64,000 nucleotides of DNA from Fimousia sp045616445 (GCA_045616445.1 JAZLGR010000030.1:62001-126000), one strand, 5' to 3'; positions 51,430 to 61,597 are shown, counted from the first letter of the stretch. Translations and numbers: made by a program. Notes: a model not told the origin generated them from the letters alone.

Positions 51430-53214
51430 CTATTTTGTCGTCTTTTTCACTGGTGTGGAATAAGAACCGTAACAGGTCTTTCCACTCACTTTTCTGTATG
51501 CGCGCACACGCACATAATAGTTCTTTTTCTTCTTCAGTCCACTGATGGTATAGGATGTGGTATCTGCTGATACCTTCTTCGCCACTTTATATCCACTGCT
51601 CTTTTTGGTGCTGTAGGATACTTCGTAGCCGGTTGCATAACTTACTTTACTCCATGCCACAAGAAGGGCCTTCTTCTTGGCTGTTACTTTGCTAACCTTC
51701 GCCTTCTTCGGAATATATTTGGTATAAGCCTTTAAGCATACGTTGCTATATCGGTGTACCTTCTGAGTGATATCCTTGAGTGTACTCTTGCCTTCCACGA
51801 TACTCTTCATGGAAGCAGTTGTGTAGAAACTCTGTCCTTCCTCGGCTGTCGCCTGGGTGGACACTCCGTTAACCGGCTGTTCCAAAGGAAGCTTGATCGT
51901 GTCTTTGCTGTTTTTTAATACCACTGCCACATAATAGCTTGATCCCGTCAGCTTCAAAGGAGTGTTCAGGTGGAGCACCTGGAATCCTGCCGTCTTCGCA
52001 CTACTTCCTTCTTTTACATCCACTTTCTTGAAATCCTTTGTCTTACCGGTGGCGCTGACATAGACCTCGTAGTTATCGGAAGCATTCAAAAAGTAGGTGG
52101 AGATGCCGGTTAATACCTCCGGTTTGTCTGCATTGCGCTTGAATTTATTGGCATAGACCAAGGAACCCTCTCCGGAAACCATACCGGAATAGAGATAGTC
52201 TGTACATCCAAGGGGATCATATTCGTAGAGACGGTCATAGAGATCGCCACGTGTTTCGGTATCTGCCACAACCGAAACCTCACAGAAATAGTCATCGTAG
52301 GAAATCCAGAAGAATCCCTCATCACCCCAGGATGTTCCCCAGCTGTTTTTTACAAGGAATGCCCCGTCGTGGGCAGGTTTTGTGGAAAAATTGTTTCTGG
52401 AGTAGTAATCGTCCCAACCAACTAAGGTAACGGCATGGTTACATTTGACATACCAGTTGGTTGTCGGGAATCGATTTCTGATGTCGCTAAAGTATGCCGT
52501 TCCGCCCTTTGCACTGCGGTTCACGTAGCTTGTGTCCATATAAAAAGCCGCATAGATTCCACTGTAATCCTTGATCAGAGATTTGATGCGGGCGATATAA
52601 TCATTCCACTGGCTCTGGGTGTGATTATTACCTAAGTCCCCAAGCATGATCGTCTTGGAAACATAAGTAGAATCCACTTTCTTGCTCTTTGTCTCAGCAA
52701 GTTTACGATAAGTATATGGCTGATATGGGTCATTCTTCTCCGTAACAGGCCCGTTCATGACACCTCTGGTGAGATATGCATTGGCCATAAAGAAGAACCC
52801 GCCACTCTCTGTCTGGTCGTACCCATACTGATTGCCGTCATATCTGTTGGCAGACTGATACATATGATATTCTGAGAAATCATAGGTATCCGGATTGGTC
52901 TTGTTCTTTGCTGTCATCATGGAGGATTCCATGCTGGCGATGGTTGCAAAAGCCCAGCAGTTGCTCAAAGGATTCTGCTGTTTCACAGAGGAGACTCTGC
53001 CCTTATAGCTTTCTGCAAGTCCTGCACTTCGGGGAATCATGCGTTCAGGAAGGGCCTCATCCACAAGCTTATCTTCTTTTTTGTCATATTCAATTTCCAC
53101 TTTGGAAGGGATTCTTCCATAATGCTGATCTTTGGCCGCCACCTGTGCCGGTGTTACGAGGGTGGTAAGCACAGTACAAAGTGCAACCGCCAGGGTCATC
53201 CATCTCTTCTTCAT
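51430..53214 (-). CDS. Secreted papain-like (C1) protease with C-terminal FnIII module
   Basis: The 594-residue protein has a signal peptide (about 1-27), a C1A peptidase domain (about 65-330) and a C-terminal fibronectin III-like module (about 505-594). The active site is complete: NPLSNCWAFA (C86), CNHAVTLVGWDDY (H260) and VKNSWGTSWGDEGF (N290). A beta-rich segment of unknown type (about 345-490) lies between. The terminal module is shared with the S8 protease next door and the protein at 58717. No anchor motif or membrane segment follows, so attachment, if any, is non-covalent. Confidence 0.93.
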   Translation of the reverse strand: MKKRWMTLAVALCTVLTTLVTPAQVAAKDQHYGRIPSKVEIEYDKKEDKLVDEALPERMIPRSAGLAESYKGRVSSVKQQNPLSNCWAFATIASMESSMMTAKNKTNPDTYDFSEYHMYQSANRYDGNQYGYDQTESGGFFFMANAYLTRGVMNGPVTEKNDPYQPYTYRKLAETKSKKVDSTYVSKTIMLGDLGNNHTQSQWNDYIARIKSLIKDYSGIYAAFYMDTSYVNRSAKGGTAYFSDIRNRFPTTNWYVKCNHAVTLVGWDDYYSRNNFSTKPAHDGAFLVKNSWGTSWGDEGFFWISYDDYFCEVSVVADTETRGDLYDRLYEYDPLGCTDYLYSGMVSGEGSLVYANKFKRNADKPEVLTGISTYFLNASDNYEVYVSATGKTKDFKKVDVKEGSSAKTAGFQVLHLNTPLKLTGSSYYVAVVLKNSKDTIKLPLEQPVNGVSTQATAEEGQSFYTTASMKSIVEGKSTLKDITQKVHRYSNVCLKAYTKYIPKKAKVSKVTAKKKALLVAWSKVSYATGYEVSYSTKKSSGYKVAKKVSADTTSYTISGLKKKKNYYVRVRAYRKVSGKTCYGSYSTPVKKTTK

Positions 53215-53298
53215 CTATCGCATTCTCCAATCTGATTCTTCTTACTATCTGTTACTATGATTTCTATCTACTATATCCACTTACTATACTACATCCAC

Positions 53299-55191
53299 TT
53301 ACTTCGTCTTCACTTTCTTCGCCTCAGACCAGGCGGAGTAGTACTTCTTCTTGTCTACCGTCTTGTAGGTTCGAACCTGTACATAATAATACTTCTTCGC
53401 TTTCAACTTCTTCACTGTCAATGATGTATTCTTATATCCGCTGACTGTCTTTTGGGTGGCTTGCTTCATGGCCGCATCCGTTCCATAACGGATCTGGTAG
53501 CCGGAAGCCTGGGCTGTGATCTTCTTCCACTTCACCAAAAATGATTTGGACTTGCCGGTGAGGGTCGTAATCTTGCTCTTCTGTGGATTGATGACAAATG
53601 TTTTCTTCACACTGCCAGTTACGCATCCAAGCCCCTTGACCGTCACGCTGTAGGTTCCCACATTCTTTCTGCCGCTTGCATAGGTCAGGGTTACATTTCC
53701 CCCGGATGCAGTTTCTCCCTTGGCAAGGGTGATACCGCCTGCCGTCACATCCACTGCCGGCTTTTTCGCCTTGCCGTCATAGGTGTAGGAGGTATTCTTT
53801 AAGGTGACGCCATCACTTTTTAAGGTAAGTTTTGGAATTGTTACATCCCGTGTCACTGATTTGCCCATGGCACTTCTGATTGCATAATAGGCATTGAGCT
53901 CTCCCGCGCCAAAGTAATCATCCCTGCCCTTCGGGCCCAAATCTTCACAGGAATTAAGTAGTATGCTGCGCATCTGATCGCAGGACAGATTCCCTCCTGC
54001 GTCACAGATCATGGCAGCCACAGATGCCACGATCGGAACAGAGTAGCTGGTTCCCGCTCTGGTTACCATCTGTTTCGTGTCATAATTTCTATATTGAAAG
54101 GTCTTACTGGCCTCATCATAATATCTGAGCTTTCCTGCAAGGGCTACGGATATGTCCTCACCCGGCGCACACAAATCCACTTCCCCATTGTGCTGGGAGA
54201 ACAGTGACCAGGTATGCTTCTTTGTCACAGATCCCACACTTACCACCTTGGCAAATGCTGCCGGATAGAGCTTCTGACTGCTGCCGGAATTGCCAGCTGC
54301 CGCAACGGTCAGGATCCCTTTCTCATAGGCTTCGTTGATGACTGACTCCAACGCCTGATCGCCGATGCCGGTTCCTGCAAGGGAGAGATTAATGACATGG
54401 ATGTCAAGCTCCTTCGCATGCTCCATCACATAGCCATAGGCACGGATCAGGGTGCTTGTGGTGGCCTCTGCATTATAGTTTTGATATTTGCTATCCACAT
54501 ATTTGTCCGGCTGTGGCTCTTTAAACACATTCACCGGAAGGACATTCCCAAGGATCAGGGAAGCAATGCCAGTTCCATGGCCGATATAATCCTCATAATA
54601 AGGATCCTCATTCCAGCCGCTTTCCTGAAACAGCTTGTCCGTTTCGGCATTATAGCCATATTCATAATATATATTCCCGCCATCTGTCACATCGGTAAGT
54701 GTCTGATGACGTCTGTTTTTAGCATAACTGATGCCTGTATCTAACACTGCCACAGTGCCGCCGCTCTTTTCCTTCCCAAGCTCCTTTAACGCTCTGGTAA
54801 GATCGGTCTGTTCATAATAATATGGATGATCCTGCAGCTGATAAGTGAAGTTTTCCTGAACTGCTTCGATGCCATCTTCCTTAGAAAGCTCCTTCATGGC
54901 CTTTTTCAGGCTGGTATCTTCCCCGATGGTGACAACACTTACTGTAGGTCCCTCATCATCTGTTTCTAATAACATCTCCTGACTGATTACGCCGTCATCA
55001 AGGAGTTCCTTCCTGGTAAGGGGTTCCTCCTCATAGACAACGATCAGTTCATGATCTGCAATTTCCGCAGTCTCGGCTGCTTCCGTTCTCCTGGCTGTCT
55101 CCTCCATATTCCCAGCCCATGACTGACAAGTCGTCACACCTGACAAGAGAAGGCTCAGTGCCAGAATCAATGCACATATCATTCTATTCAT
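53299..55191 (-). CDS. Secreted subtilisin-like (S8) protease with Ig-like and FnIII modules
   Basis: The 630-residue protein has a signal peptide (about 1-26), an I9-like propeptide (about 45-125) and an S8 domain with D151 (AVLDTGISYAK), H205 (GHGTGIAS), N301 (AAAGNSGSS) and S382 (GTSYSVP). Two C-terminal modules follow: a bacterial Ig/MBG-like repeat ending TFVINP (about 455-540) and an FnIII-like domain ending AWSEAKKVKTK. Both are closely similar to the last two modules of the protein at 58717. GAGGAA precedes the ATG; recD2 lies 15 bases upstream. Confidence 0.93.
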   Translation of the reverse strand: MNRMICALILALSLLLSGVTTCQSWAGNMEETARRTEAAETAEIADHELIVVYEEEPLTRKELLDDGVISQEMLLETDDEGPTVSVVTIGEDTSLKKAMKELSKEDGIEAVQENFTYQLQDHPYYYEQTDLTRALKELGKEKSGGTVAVLDTGISYAKNRRHQTLTDVTDGGNIYYEYGYNAETDKLFQESGWNEDPYYEDYIGHGTGIASLILGNVLPVNVFKEPQPDKYVDSKYQNYNAEATTSTLIRAYGYVMEHAKELDIHVINLSLAGTGIGDQALESVINEAYEKGILTVAAAGNSGSSQKLYPAAFAKVVSVGSVTKKHTWSLFSQHNGEVDLCAPGEDISVALAGKLRYYDEASKTFQYRNYDTKQMVTRAGTSYSVPIVASVAAMICDAGGNLSCDQMRSILLNSCEDLGPKGRDDYFGAGELNAYYAIRSAMGKSVTRDVTIPKLTLKSDGVTLKNTSYTYDGKAKKPAVDVTAGGITLAKGETASGGNVTLTYASGRKNVGTYSVTVKGLGCVTGSVKKTFVINPQKSKITTLTGKSKSFLVKWKKITAQASGYQIRYGTDAAMKQATQKTVSGYKNTSLTVKKLKAKKYYYVQVRTYKTVDKKKYYSAWSEAKKVKTK

Positions 55192-55206
55192 ATTGATTCC
55201 TCAAAT

Positions 55207-57420
55207 TTATATCCAAAACTCCTGAATACGCTGATCCAAAGTGGAATAGCGCTTCATCTCTGATGTATTCTCGATCATGCCATATACCGTCTGGTCGCTT
55301 CCCACGATTGTGAGGCATCGTTTCGCACGGGTTACAGCTGTGTAGAGCAGATTTCGGTTCATCAGCACCTGCGGCCCTGTCAGCAGCGGCATGATTACTG
55401 CCGGATACTCGCTTCCCTGGGACTTGTGAATGGTTACCGCATAGGCAAGCTCTAACTCGTCAAGCATGGCGTAGGTGTATTCCACGTACTTGTTCTCATC
55501 GAATACCACTGTCACGGTCTCATTGAAGGTGTTGATCTGCTGCACCACACCCATATCCCCGTTAAATACACCTGTGCCAGAATCCACAATATAGCCCCTA
55601 CGGCCCTTTATGGTCCACTCTAAGTTGTAATTATTACGAATCTGCATGACTTTATCCCCTTCACGAAGGAGTCCTTTAGACGTCTCCTTCTCCTCTTTTT
55701 CAGGGGAAGGCGGGTTGATATATCGCTGGAGTACCACATTCAGTCGTTCTACTCCAAGCTCTCCCTTTCGCATCGGTGTCAGCACCTGTATGTCAAATGG
55801 GGTTGCATCCACATAATCTGGCAGCTTATCCCGCATCAGGTAGATGACAACACCTATGATGTCGTTGATGGTCATGCGTCGCAGGAAGAAGAAATCCCTG
55901 CTCTTATTATCGAGGGCAATCTGCTCTCCTTTATTGATATGATGGGCATTGAGGACGATATGGCTGTCCTCTGCCTGTCTGAAGATCTTCGTCAGCTCTA
56001 CCACTGCAAATTTCCGGGAGGCAATGATGTCCTTCAGGACATTGCCCGCTCCGACACTAGGAAGCTGATCCACGTCTCCCACCATGACGAGACGTGTGCC
56101 CGGAATGGTAGCATTTAACAAAGCATGAAAGAGCATCAAATCCACCATGGACATCTCATCCACGATGATCACGTCGGTCTCTAAGGGATACTCCCGGTTT
56201 CGCTCAAATCGCATGGTATCGCCATCTTCGGCACCTCCATTGAGTTCTAACATACGGTGGATGGTGGACGCGTCATAGCCGGTGGCCTCTGTCATGCGCT
56301 TTGCGGCACGTCCCGTAGGGGCGCAGAGGAAGATCTCTAACCCTTCTGATTCAAAATACTGAATCAGGGCATCAACGGTTGTTGTTTTACCTGTTCCCGG
56401 TCCCCCGGTGATGACTACGATGCCATTGCCCGCTGCTGCCGCGATGGCATGCTTCTGCATCTCATCAAGGGCAACCTCAGAGCGCTCCTCGATCTTCTTA
56501 ATAGTACGATCTAAGTCCTCACGGCTCACATCGTACTTAATATTTAAGTCATACAGCATCTTGGCTGTATTGAGTTCCATATAATAGTAGCGGGAAAGAT
56601 AGATGATATCCCCCTCTTCGGTCTCCTTCATGATAATCTTCTGATCGATCATCATATTCATCAGCTGGGTCTCTATCATCTCCGGTGACAGACTCAAAAT
56701 CTCAGCTGCTTTGTATACAAGCATCTGCTTTGGCAGGTAGATATGGCCTGCAACCACCGCCTGCTGAAGGGTGTATAGGATGCCTGAATGGATACGAAAC
56801 TCAGAGGATTTGCCGATGCCGACCTTCTCTGCAATCTCGTCGGCCAATCGAAATCCGATACCGGATATATCTTCCGCCAGCTGGTAAGGATTATTCTCAA
56901 TAACTTCAAAGAGTCGATTCCCGTATTCTTTATAAATCTTGGCTGCGAAATTGGTTCCAACCCCGTACTTGGTGAGGAACATCATGGTATTTCGCATCTC
57001 CTGTTTCTCTATGAATGTAATGGCAATATCTCTGGCCTTCTTCTCAGAAATCCCCTTCACCTCTGCTAAGCGTTCCGGTTCCTCCTCGATGATGCGGAAG
57101 GTATCTGCCTTAAATTTCTTCGTAATTCGTTTGGCCAGAGCAGGACCTACGCCCTTGATGGCACCGGAGCCTAAATATCGCTCCATGCTGTCAATGTCAT
57201 CCGGCTCCAAAATCTCATAGCATGTCACCTGGAACTGAGGTCCATGGACTGGATGATCCACATATTCGCCGTCTGCGCCAATATATTCCCCTTCATTTAT
57301 GTAATTAAATCTCCCAACCAGGGTCTCATCCTCATTGCCCATAGAAAGGGTTAAGACTGTATATCCATTATCCGGATTGCGAAAGCGGATATGCTCCACA
57401 TAGCCTTCAATTCTTCCCAT
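55207..57420 (-). CDS. recD2: RecD2-type 5'-3' DNA helicase
   Basis: The 737-residue superfamily 1B helicase has an N-terminal OB-like region, helix-hairpin-helix segments (AKRITKKFKADTFRIIEE, EVKGISEKKARDIA), Walker A GGPGTGKTTTVDAL, Walker B DVIIVDEMSMVD and a late motif YAVTIHKSQGSEYPAV. It acts without RecBC, as in other AddAB-containing bacteria. The frame begins 10 codons earlier, but AGAAGGTG precedes the ATG at 57420 and GRIEGYVEHIRFRN is the usual start. Confidence 0.95.
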   Translation of the reverse strand: MGRIEGYVEHIRFRNPDNGYTVLTLSMGNEDETLVGRFNYINEGEYIGADGEYVDHPVHGPQFQVTCYEILEPDDIDSMERYLGSGAIKGVGPALAKRITKKFKADTFRIIEEEPERLAEVKGISEKKARDIAITFIEKQEMRNTMMFLTKYGVGTNFAAKIYKEYGNRLFEVIENNPYQLAEDISGIGFRLADEIAEKVGIGKSSEFRIHSGILYTLQQAVVAGHIYLPKQMLVYKAAEILSLSPEMIETQLMNMMIDQKIIMKETEEGDIIYLSRYYYMELNTAKMLYDLNIKYDVSREDLDRTIKKIEERSEVALDEMQKHAIAAAAGNGIVVITGGPGTGKTTTVDALIQYFESEGLEIFLCAPTGRAAKRMTEATGYDASTIHRMLELNGGAEDGDTMRFERNREYPLETDVIIVDEMSMVDLMLFHALLNATIPGTRLVMVGDVDQLPSVGAGNVLKDIIASRKFAVVELTKIFRQAEDSHIVLNAHHINKGEQIALDNKSRDFFFLRRMTINDIIGVVIYLMRDKLPDYVDATPFDIQVLTPMRKGELGVERLNVVLQRYINPPSPEKEEKETSKGLLREGDKVMQIRNNYNLEWTIKGRRGYIVDSGTGVFNGDMGVVQQINTFNETVTVVFDENKYVEYTYAMLDELELAYAVTIHKSQGSEYPAVIMPLLTGPQVLMNRNLLYTAVTRAKRCLTIVGSDQTVYGMIENTSEMKRYSTLDQRIQEFWI

Positions 57421-57490
57421 ATTTGTCACCTTCTGCCACATTTTATTCACATTTTGTCAAATGTAATATTCTGCCTAATAATGAACGAAA

Positions 57491-57515
57491 GCCGGAAGCG
57501 CAAAGCACTCCCGGC
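57491..57515 (-). terminator. Probable terminator of mreB
   Basis: Stem GCCGG-AAGC-GC/GC-ACTC-CCGGC with an internal loop, then TTTCGTT on the minus strand. Moderate strength. Confidence 0.55.
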
Positions 57516-57536
57516 ATAACTTCAAATATATGATTC

Positions 57537-58538
57537 CTATTCAGGATCTCTTACGCCTGCTAAGAATTCTACATACTTACCAGTACCAACTGCAACTGCT
57601 GTTAATGGTTCTTCTGCAGTCATAGTATTGATACCTGTGTTTTCTTCGATTAATTCTTCTAAACCGTTCAGTAAAGCACCGCCACCTGTTAATACGATAC
57701 CACGGTCAGAGATATCTGCTGCTAATTCTGGTGGAGTTCTTTCTAATACGCTGTGTACAGCATCTACAATCTGGTATGCTGGTTCTTTTAACGCTTCTTC
57801 TGTTTCTTCAGAAGTTACAGTAACAGTTTTTGGAAGACCTGTTACTAAGTTACGTCCACGAACATCCATAGTTACGCTTTCTGGACGTCTGTAAGCAGTA
57901 CCGATGTTGATCTTGATCTCTTCTGCTGTTCTTTCACCGATTAATAAGTTGTGTTTTTTACGCATGTAACGAACGATTGCTTCGTCGAAATCATCACCTG
58001 CAACCTTGATGGATGTGCTTACTACAACACCACCTAAGGAAATAACAGCGATGTCTGCTGTACCACCACCGATATCAACGATCATGTTACCGATTGGTTT
58101 AGAGATGTCGATGCCAGCGCCGATTGCTGCTGCAACTGGTTCTTCGATGATCTCTACTGTACGAGCACCTGCTGCGTAAGTAGCATCTTCAACTGCTTTC
58201 TTTTCAACTTCTGTAGCTCCGGATGGAACACATACGCTGATACGAGGTTTTCTTCCGAATAAAGATTTACCTGTAGTTTTGCCGATGAAGTACTTTAACA
58301 TCTTTTCTGTTACTGTATAATCAGAGATTACACCCTGACGTAATGGACGAACTGCAACAATGTTACCTGGTGTTCTACCAAGCATTAATCTTGCTTCTTC
58401 CCCGATTGCTTTAATTTTGTTTGTGTTGCGGTCAAATGCAACTACGGAAGGTTCTCTTAAAACTACTCCCTTGCCTTTTACATAAACAAGTACACTTGCG
58501 GTACCTAAATCAATTCCGATATCTGTGCCTGATGCCAT
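57537..58538 (-). CDS. mreB: MreB/Mbl rod-shape actin homologue
   Basis: The 333-residue bacterial actin forms membrane-bound filaments that steer lateral wall synthesis. Nucleotide-binding motifs are in place: TDIGIDLGTASVLVYVKGKG, PSGATEVEKKAVEDA, IIEEPVAAAIGAG, MIVDIGGGTADIAVISLGG and GIVLTGGGALLNGL. mreC and mreD do not follow, so this is probably a solitary Mbl/MreBH-type paralogue. AAAGGAGA precedes the ATG. With MltG and the PBP1-like protein it forms the wall-related content of the window. Confidence 0.95.
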   Translation of the reverse strand: MASGTDIGIDLGTASVLVYVKGKGVVLREPSVVAFDRNTNKIKAIGEEARLMLGRTPGNIVAVRPLRQGVISDYTVTEKMLKYFIGKTTGKSLFGRKPRISVCVPSGATEVEKKAVEDATYAAGARTVEIIEEPVAAAIGAGIDISKPIGNMIVDIGGGTADIAVISLGGVVVSTSIKVAGDDFDEAIVRYMRKKHNLLIGERTAEEIKINIGTAYRRPESVTMDVRGRNLVTGLPKTVTVTSEETEEALKEPAYQIVDAVHSVLERTPPELAADISDRGIVLTGGGALLNGLEELIEENTGINTMTAEEPLTAVAVGTGKYVEFLAGVRDPE

Positions 58539-58637
58539 AGCTATCTCCTTTCTGAAATCATCTATCTTTGTTTCTTAAATCCCAGATAGACTGGGCAGTT
58601 CTCATAAATTACGTGTATACATTCGTACACGTTTATT

Positions 58638-58665
58638 ATTATAACGAAAAATTTAGAAATTTCAA
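58638..58665 (-). promoter_or_regulatory. Promoter of mreB with structured leader
   Basis: On the minus strand TTGAAA (58660-58665), 16-base spacer and TATAAT (58638-58643). The leader of about 95 bases holds two hairpins, ACGTGTA/TACACGT near 58611-58632 and CCCAG/CTGGG near 58582-58596. Confidence 0.7.
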
Positions 58666-58716
58666 TTCAAAATTTGCATCTTCACAAATTATTAAGATTT
58701 GAGCGTGGATAGGCGT

Positions 58717-61536
58717 TTATTTCGTCTTCACGCTCTTTGCACTACTCCAGGAAGAATAATACTTCACCTTTCCTACTGTCTTATAGGTTCTTGCGCGAAC
58801 ATAATATTTCTTCTTGGCTTTCAGCTTGCTGATTTTCTTACTCACGGTGCTGTTCTTTGTGATTGTCACAGTTTTCGCGCCGCTGAAGGAAGCGCTTGTG
58901 GAGTACTGAAGCTCGTAGCCCGTTGTCTGGGTTGTCACCTTGCTCCATTTTGCTGTAAATGCTTTCTTGGCAGCAGTGAGCTTGGAGATGGATGTTCCCT
59001 TTGGATTGATGACAAATGTCGCTGTCAGCGTGCCACAGTAGTTATCCTTTAACGTTACGGTAACATCAGCCTTGCCTACATTGGTGTTGGAAGCATAAGC
59101 GACGGTATAGTATTTGGCATCAACAGTCTTACCTGCTGTATCAAGGACAGTGACTGTTGGTTTGATTGCTGAACCTTTGTAGGTTGCTTTTGTGGCAGAG
59201 AGCTTCACTTTCTCTGCATATGGAATGATCACATTGGACTGAAGGGTACAGGTCTTACACTGGTTGTGGATAGAGCCTACGGTGCAGGCATTGCTGTCCG
59301 CCGGTGTCAGGGTGCTTACGATGACATGTTCTAGCTTGTAACTTCCGTCAAATGTATTGGTGCCTGCTTTACCACAGCCGGTTCTGCTGCAGGAATAGTA
59401 ATATTTGCCGTAGGAGGTGCAGGTCGGTTCAGAACGTTTGTAGCGGTCGGCCTCAATCTTTCCGTCAAACTGGTGACCTAACTTTTTCACTGTATTTTCC
59501 TGCACAAGACTGCAGTAGGTACAACGAATGACTTCTTTGCCATCTTTTTCACAGGTTGGTGCAATTGTATACTCTGCGAGCTTCTCCCACGTATGATTGC
59601 ACACTTTCTTTTCGATGACTGTACCCTTCTCGAGCACTTTGCCACAATCAGTGCAGATTTTATCGCCGGTATACCCTTCTTCTTTTAAGGTTGCTGTCTT
59701 GTCGTTGACAATTGCCTGATGCTTATGAACACTGGCATCTTTTGCGATGGTCTCTGCTTTTTTCGCATTACAGCGCACGCAGTAGGAAACCTTTTCTCCT
59801 GTCACGCTGCAGGTTGCTTCTTTTATGATGGTAGCTGTCCCGTAGCTATGTCCAAGGGCAGGCTTTTCCTGATCTGTGTAGTAGTCGCCGCATCCGGTAC
59901 AGGTGTGGGCTGTGTAGCCTTTGATTGTACAGGTTGGATTCACGACCGTGGATTTGTATACATGAGTATGTCCAAGGGCTGGAATTATCTGTCCTTTTTC
60001 AAAAACTGCTTTGCAGGAAGCACAACAGGTGTCGCCGGTATAACCATCCGCATATTCTGTTGCATCTTTCTTATTTAAGAGAACGGTACCGCCGGTATGA
60101 TTATTTGGATCCTTCGGTACAGGTTTGGTAAAGATTGAATTTCTTGTGGTAGTTGAACTGCCATCCTTGATTGTGATCGTAACTTCCCCACTAATAGAAC
60201 CTAACTTGCCACAGGTTGCCGGTGTATAGCTTCGATTCTGTATTTCAGCAGAATTAGAATCCACCTTCCCACAGGATGAACAGTAGGTATTCACGGTATA
60301 GATTGTATAATCTGCGTTGAATTCATCATCTAATGTTTTCCAGTTATGGCTGCAGTTTGTGATGGTTGAGAACGGTCCGGTGCAGTTTTTACAGCTTTTC
60401 ACGAATTCGCCATTTTCATCTCGTGTCACCACAAATACATGTCCTGTTGCAGGAAGTGTCTTAGTCTTTATGTCACCACAGATGCTGCAGGTCCCTGTTA
60501 CCAGACCAGTGGTTTCGCATCCCGCTTCTCTATTGATGACTTCTTTATAACTGTGTGTTCCTGATTTGTCATAGGCGAACATGGAGGTATTCGGCATTGT
60601 AATTCCCATGTCTGCTGTATGACTCAAATCCTGCGCTGGAAGGTTGGATGCAAGAAAATAGTTATAATTGATATATGGTGTGGAGTGATCCTGATCTGCC
60701 CAGGTTGCATCCACCATATACCATTTGCCGTCTTCCATCTGCACGTAGTCCCACTCATGGCCGTTGCCGTAGATTGGCAGGCATGGAATATTCAAACGCT
60801 GGCAGAAAATGGCAAATGTCTTAGCGTAGCTTTCACATACACCGGTTTTTTTAAGCAGAATACCCACTTGCGAATGCGCATAATACTTTTTCTCCTCACT
60901 AACCCCTGATTCTAATGACGCATAGTCATAAGTGCCATAATTACAGATCCATTCAAAGATATATTTTAACTGATCATAACGGGTGGTAGCTGTCATCTTA
61001 GTAAGGACACCAGAGACAACCTGATTAATCTGCTGATCCATTTCCGCATTATAATATGGAGAAGAAACATAATATGCTGTAAAGTCACATCCGGTCGAAT
61101 CCGCAGAATAGTTACGAATACCGCATTGATTGGTTACCCAGTTGAAGTTTTCAAGATGGGTCAGATAATAATACATCATGATCGGATAATAAAGATCCGT
61201 CAGCTCACTGGATGTGATTACTTCATCCTTGGATTTGAAATTGTAGGAAACATGAACACCATTGCTTGTGGACGTAAACTTTGTATTTGCAAGAGCCTGA
61301 TAAAAATAAGCGCCCACACCGCTAAACTGGGATTCCACCTTGCCGCTCTGAACAGCGGAAGATACATCTGCCAGTTCCTGATAGGTAATATCCTCTACAT
61401 CGGTGATTTCAGCTTCCTTTGGTTTTACAGATACAGCGCTGTAGCTGTCTCCGTTTTCTTCTGCTCTGATGTCTGTTGGAATCATGGTTAATACCAGCAG
61501 CAATGATAAGAACAGGGCCAATACTTTCTTTTTCAT
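58717..61536 (-). CDS. Secreted transglutaminase-like protein with Cys-x2-Cys repeats and FnIII module
   Basis: The 939-residue protein has a signal peptide (about 1-25), a transglutaminase-like domain with a complete triad (C234 in KTGVCESYAKTF, H260 in GNGHEWDYV, D276 in MVDATWAD) and a long central tract (about 340-760) with eight or more repeats containing a Cys-x2-Cys pair and often LGH, for example HTCTGCGDYYTDQEKPALGH, ICTDCGKVLEKG and RCTYCSLVQENTVKKLGH. Ig/MBG-like and FnIII modules like those of the S8 protease end it. The repeats may bind metal. Domains of this type act as proteases or cross-linkers; which is unknown. Confidence 0.9.
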   Translation of the reverse strand: MKKKVLALFLSLLLVLTMIPTDIRAEENGDSYSAVSVKPKEAEITDVEDITYQELADVSSAVQSGKVESQFSGVGAYFYQALANTKFTSTSNGVHVSYNFKSKDEVITSSELTDLYYPIMMYYYLTHLENFNWVTNQCGIRNYSADSTGCDFTAYYVSSPYYNAEMDQQINQVVSGVLTKMTATTRYDQLKYIFEWICNYGTYDYASLESGVSEEKKYYAHSQVGILLKKTGVCESYAKTFAIFCQRLNIPCLPIYGNGHEWDYVQMEDGKWYMVDATWADQDHSTPYINYNYFLASNLPAQDLSHTADMGITMPNTSMFAYDKSGTHSYKEVINREAGCETTGLVTGTCSICGDIKTKTLPATGHVFVVTRDENGEFVKSCKNCTGPFSTITNCSHNWKTLDDEFNADYTIYTVNTYCSSCGKVDSNSAEIQNRSYTPATCGKLGSISGEVTITIKDGSSTTTRNSIFTKPVPKDPNNHTGGTVLLNKKDATEYADGYTGDTCCASCKAVFEKGQIIPALGHTHVYKSTVVNPTCTIKGYTAHTCTGCGDYYTDQEKPALGHSYGTATIIKEATCSVTGEKVSYCVRCNAKKAETIAKDASVHKHQAIVNDKTATLKEEGYTGDKICTDCGKVLEKGTVIEKKVCNHTWEKLAEYTIAPTCEKDGKEVIRCTYCSLVQENTVKKLGHQFDGKIEADRYKRSEPTCTSYGKYYYSCSRTGCGKAGTNTFDGSYKLEHVIVSTLTPADSNACTVGSIHNQCKTCTLQSNVIIPYAEKVKLSATKATYKGSAIKPTVTVLDTAGKTVDAKYYTVAYASNTNVGKADVTVTLKDNYCGTLTATFVINPKGTSISKLTAAKKAFTAKWSKVTTQTTGYELQYSTSASFSGAKTVTITKNSTVSKKISKLKAKKKYYVRARTYKTVGKVKYYSSWSSAKSVKTK

Positions 61537-61597
61537 TTTATCCTCCTTTTGTCTTAGTCTTTATATTACATAGGAGTCAGCTTACCACTCCTATATA

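Noticed and set aside
53360..53390. tRNA T-arm-like sequence (GGTTCGAACC)
   Set aside because: It lies inside the S8 protease coding region with no acceptor stem or anticodon arm around it.
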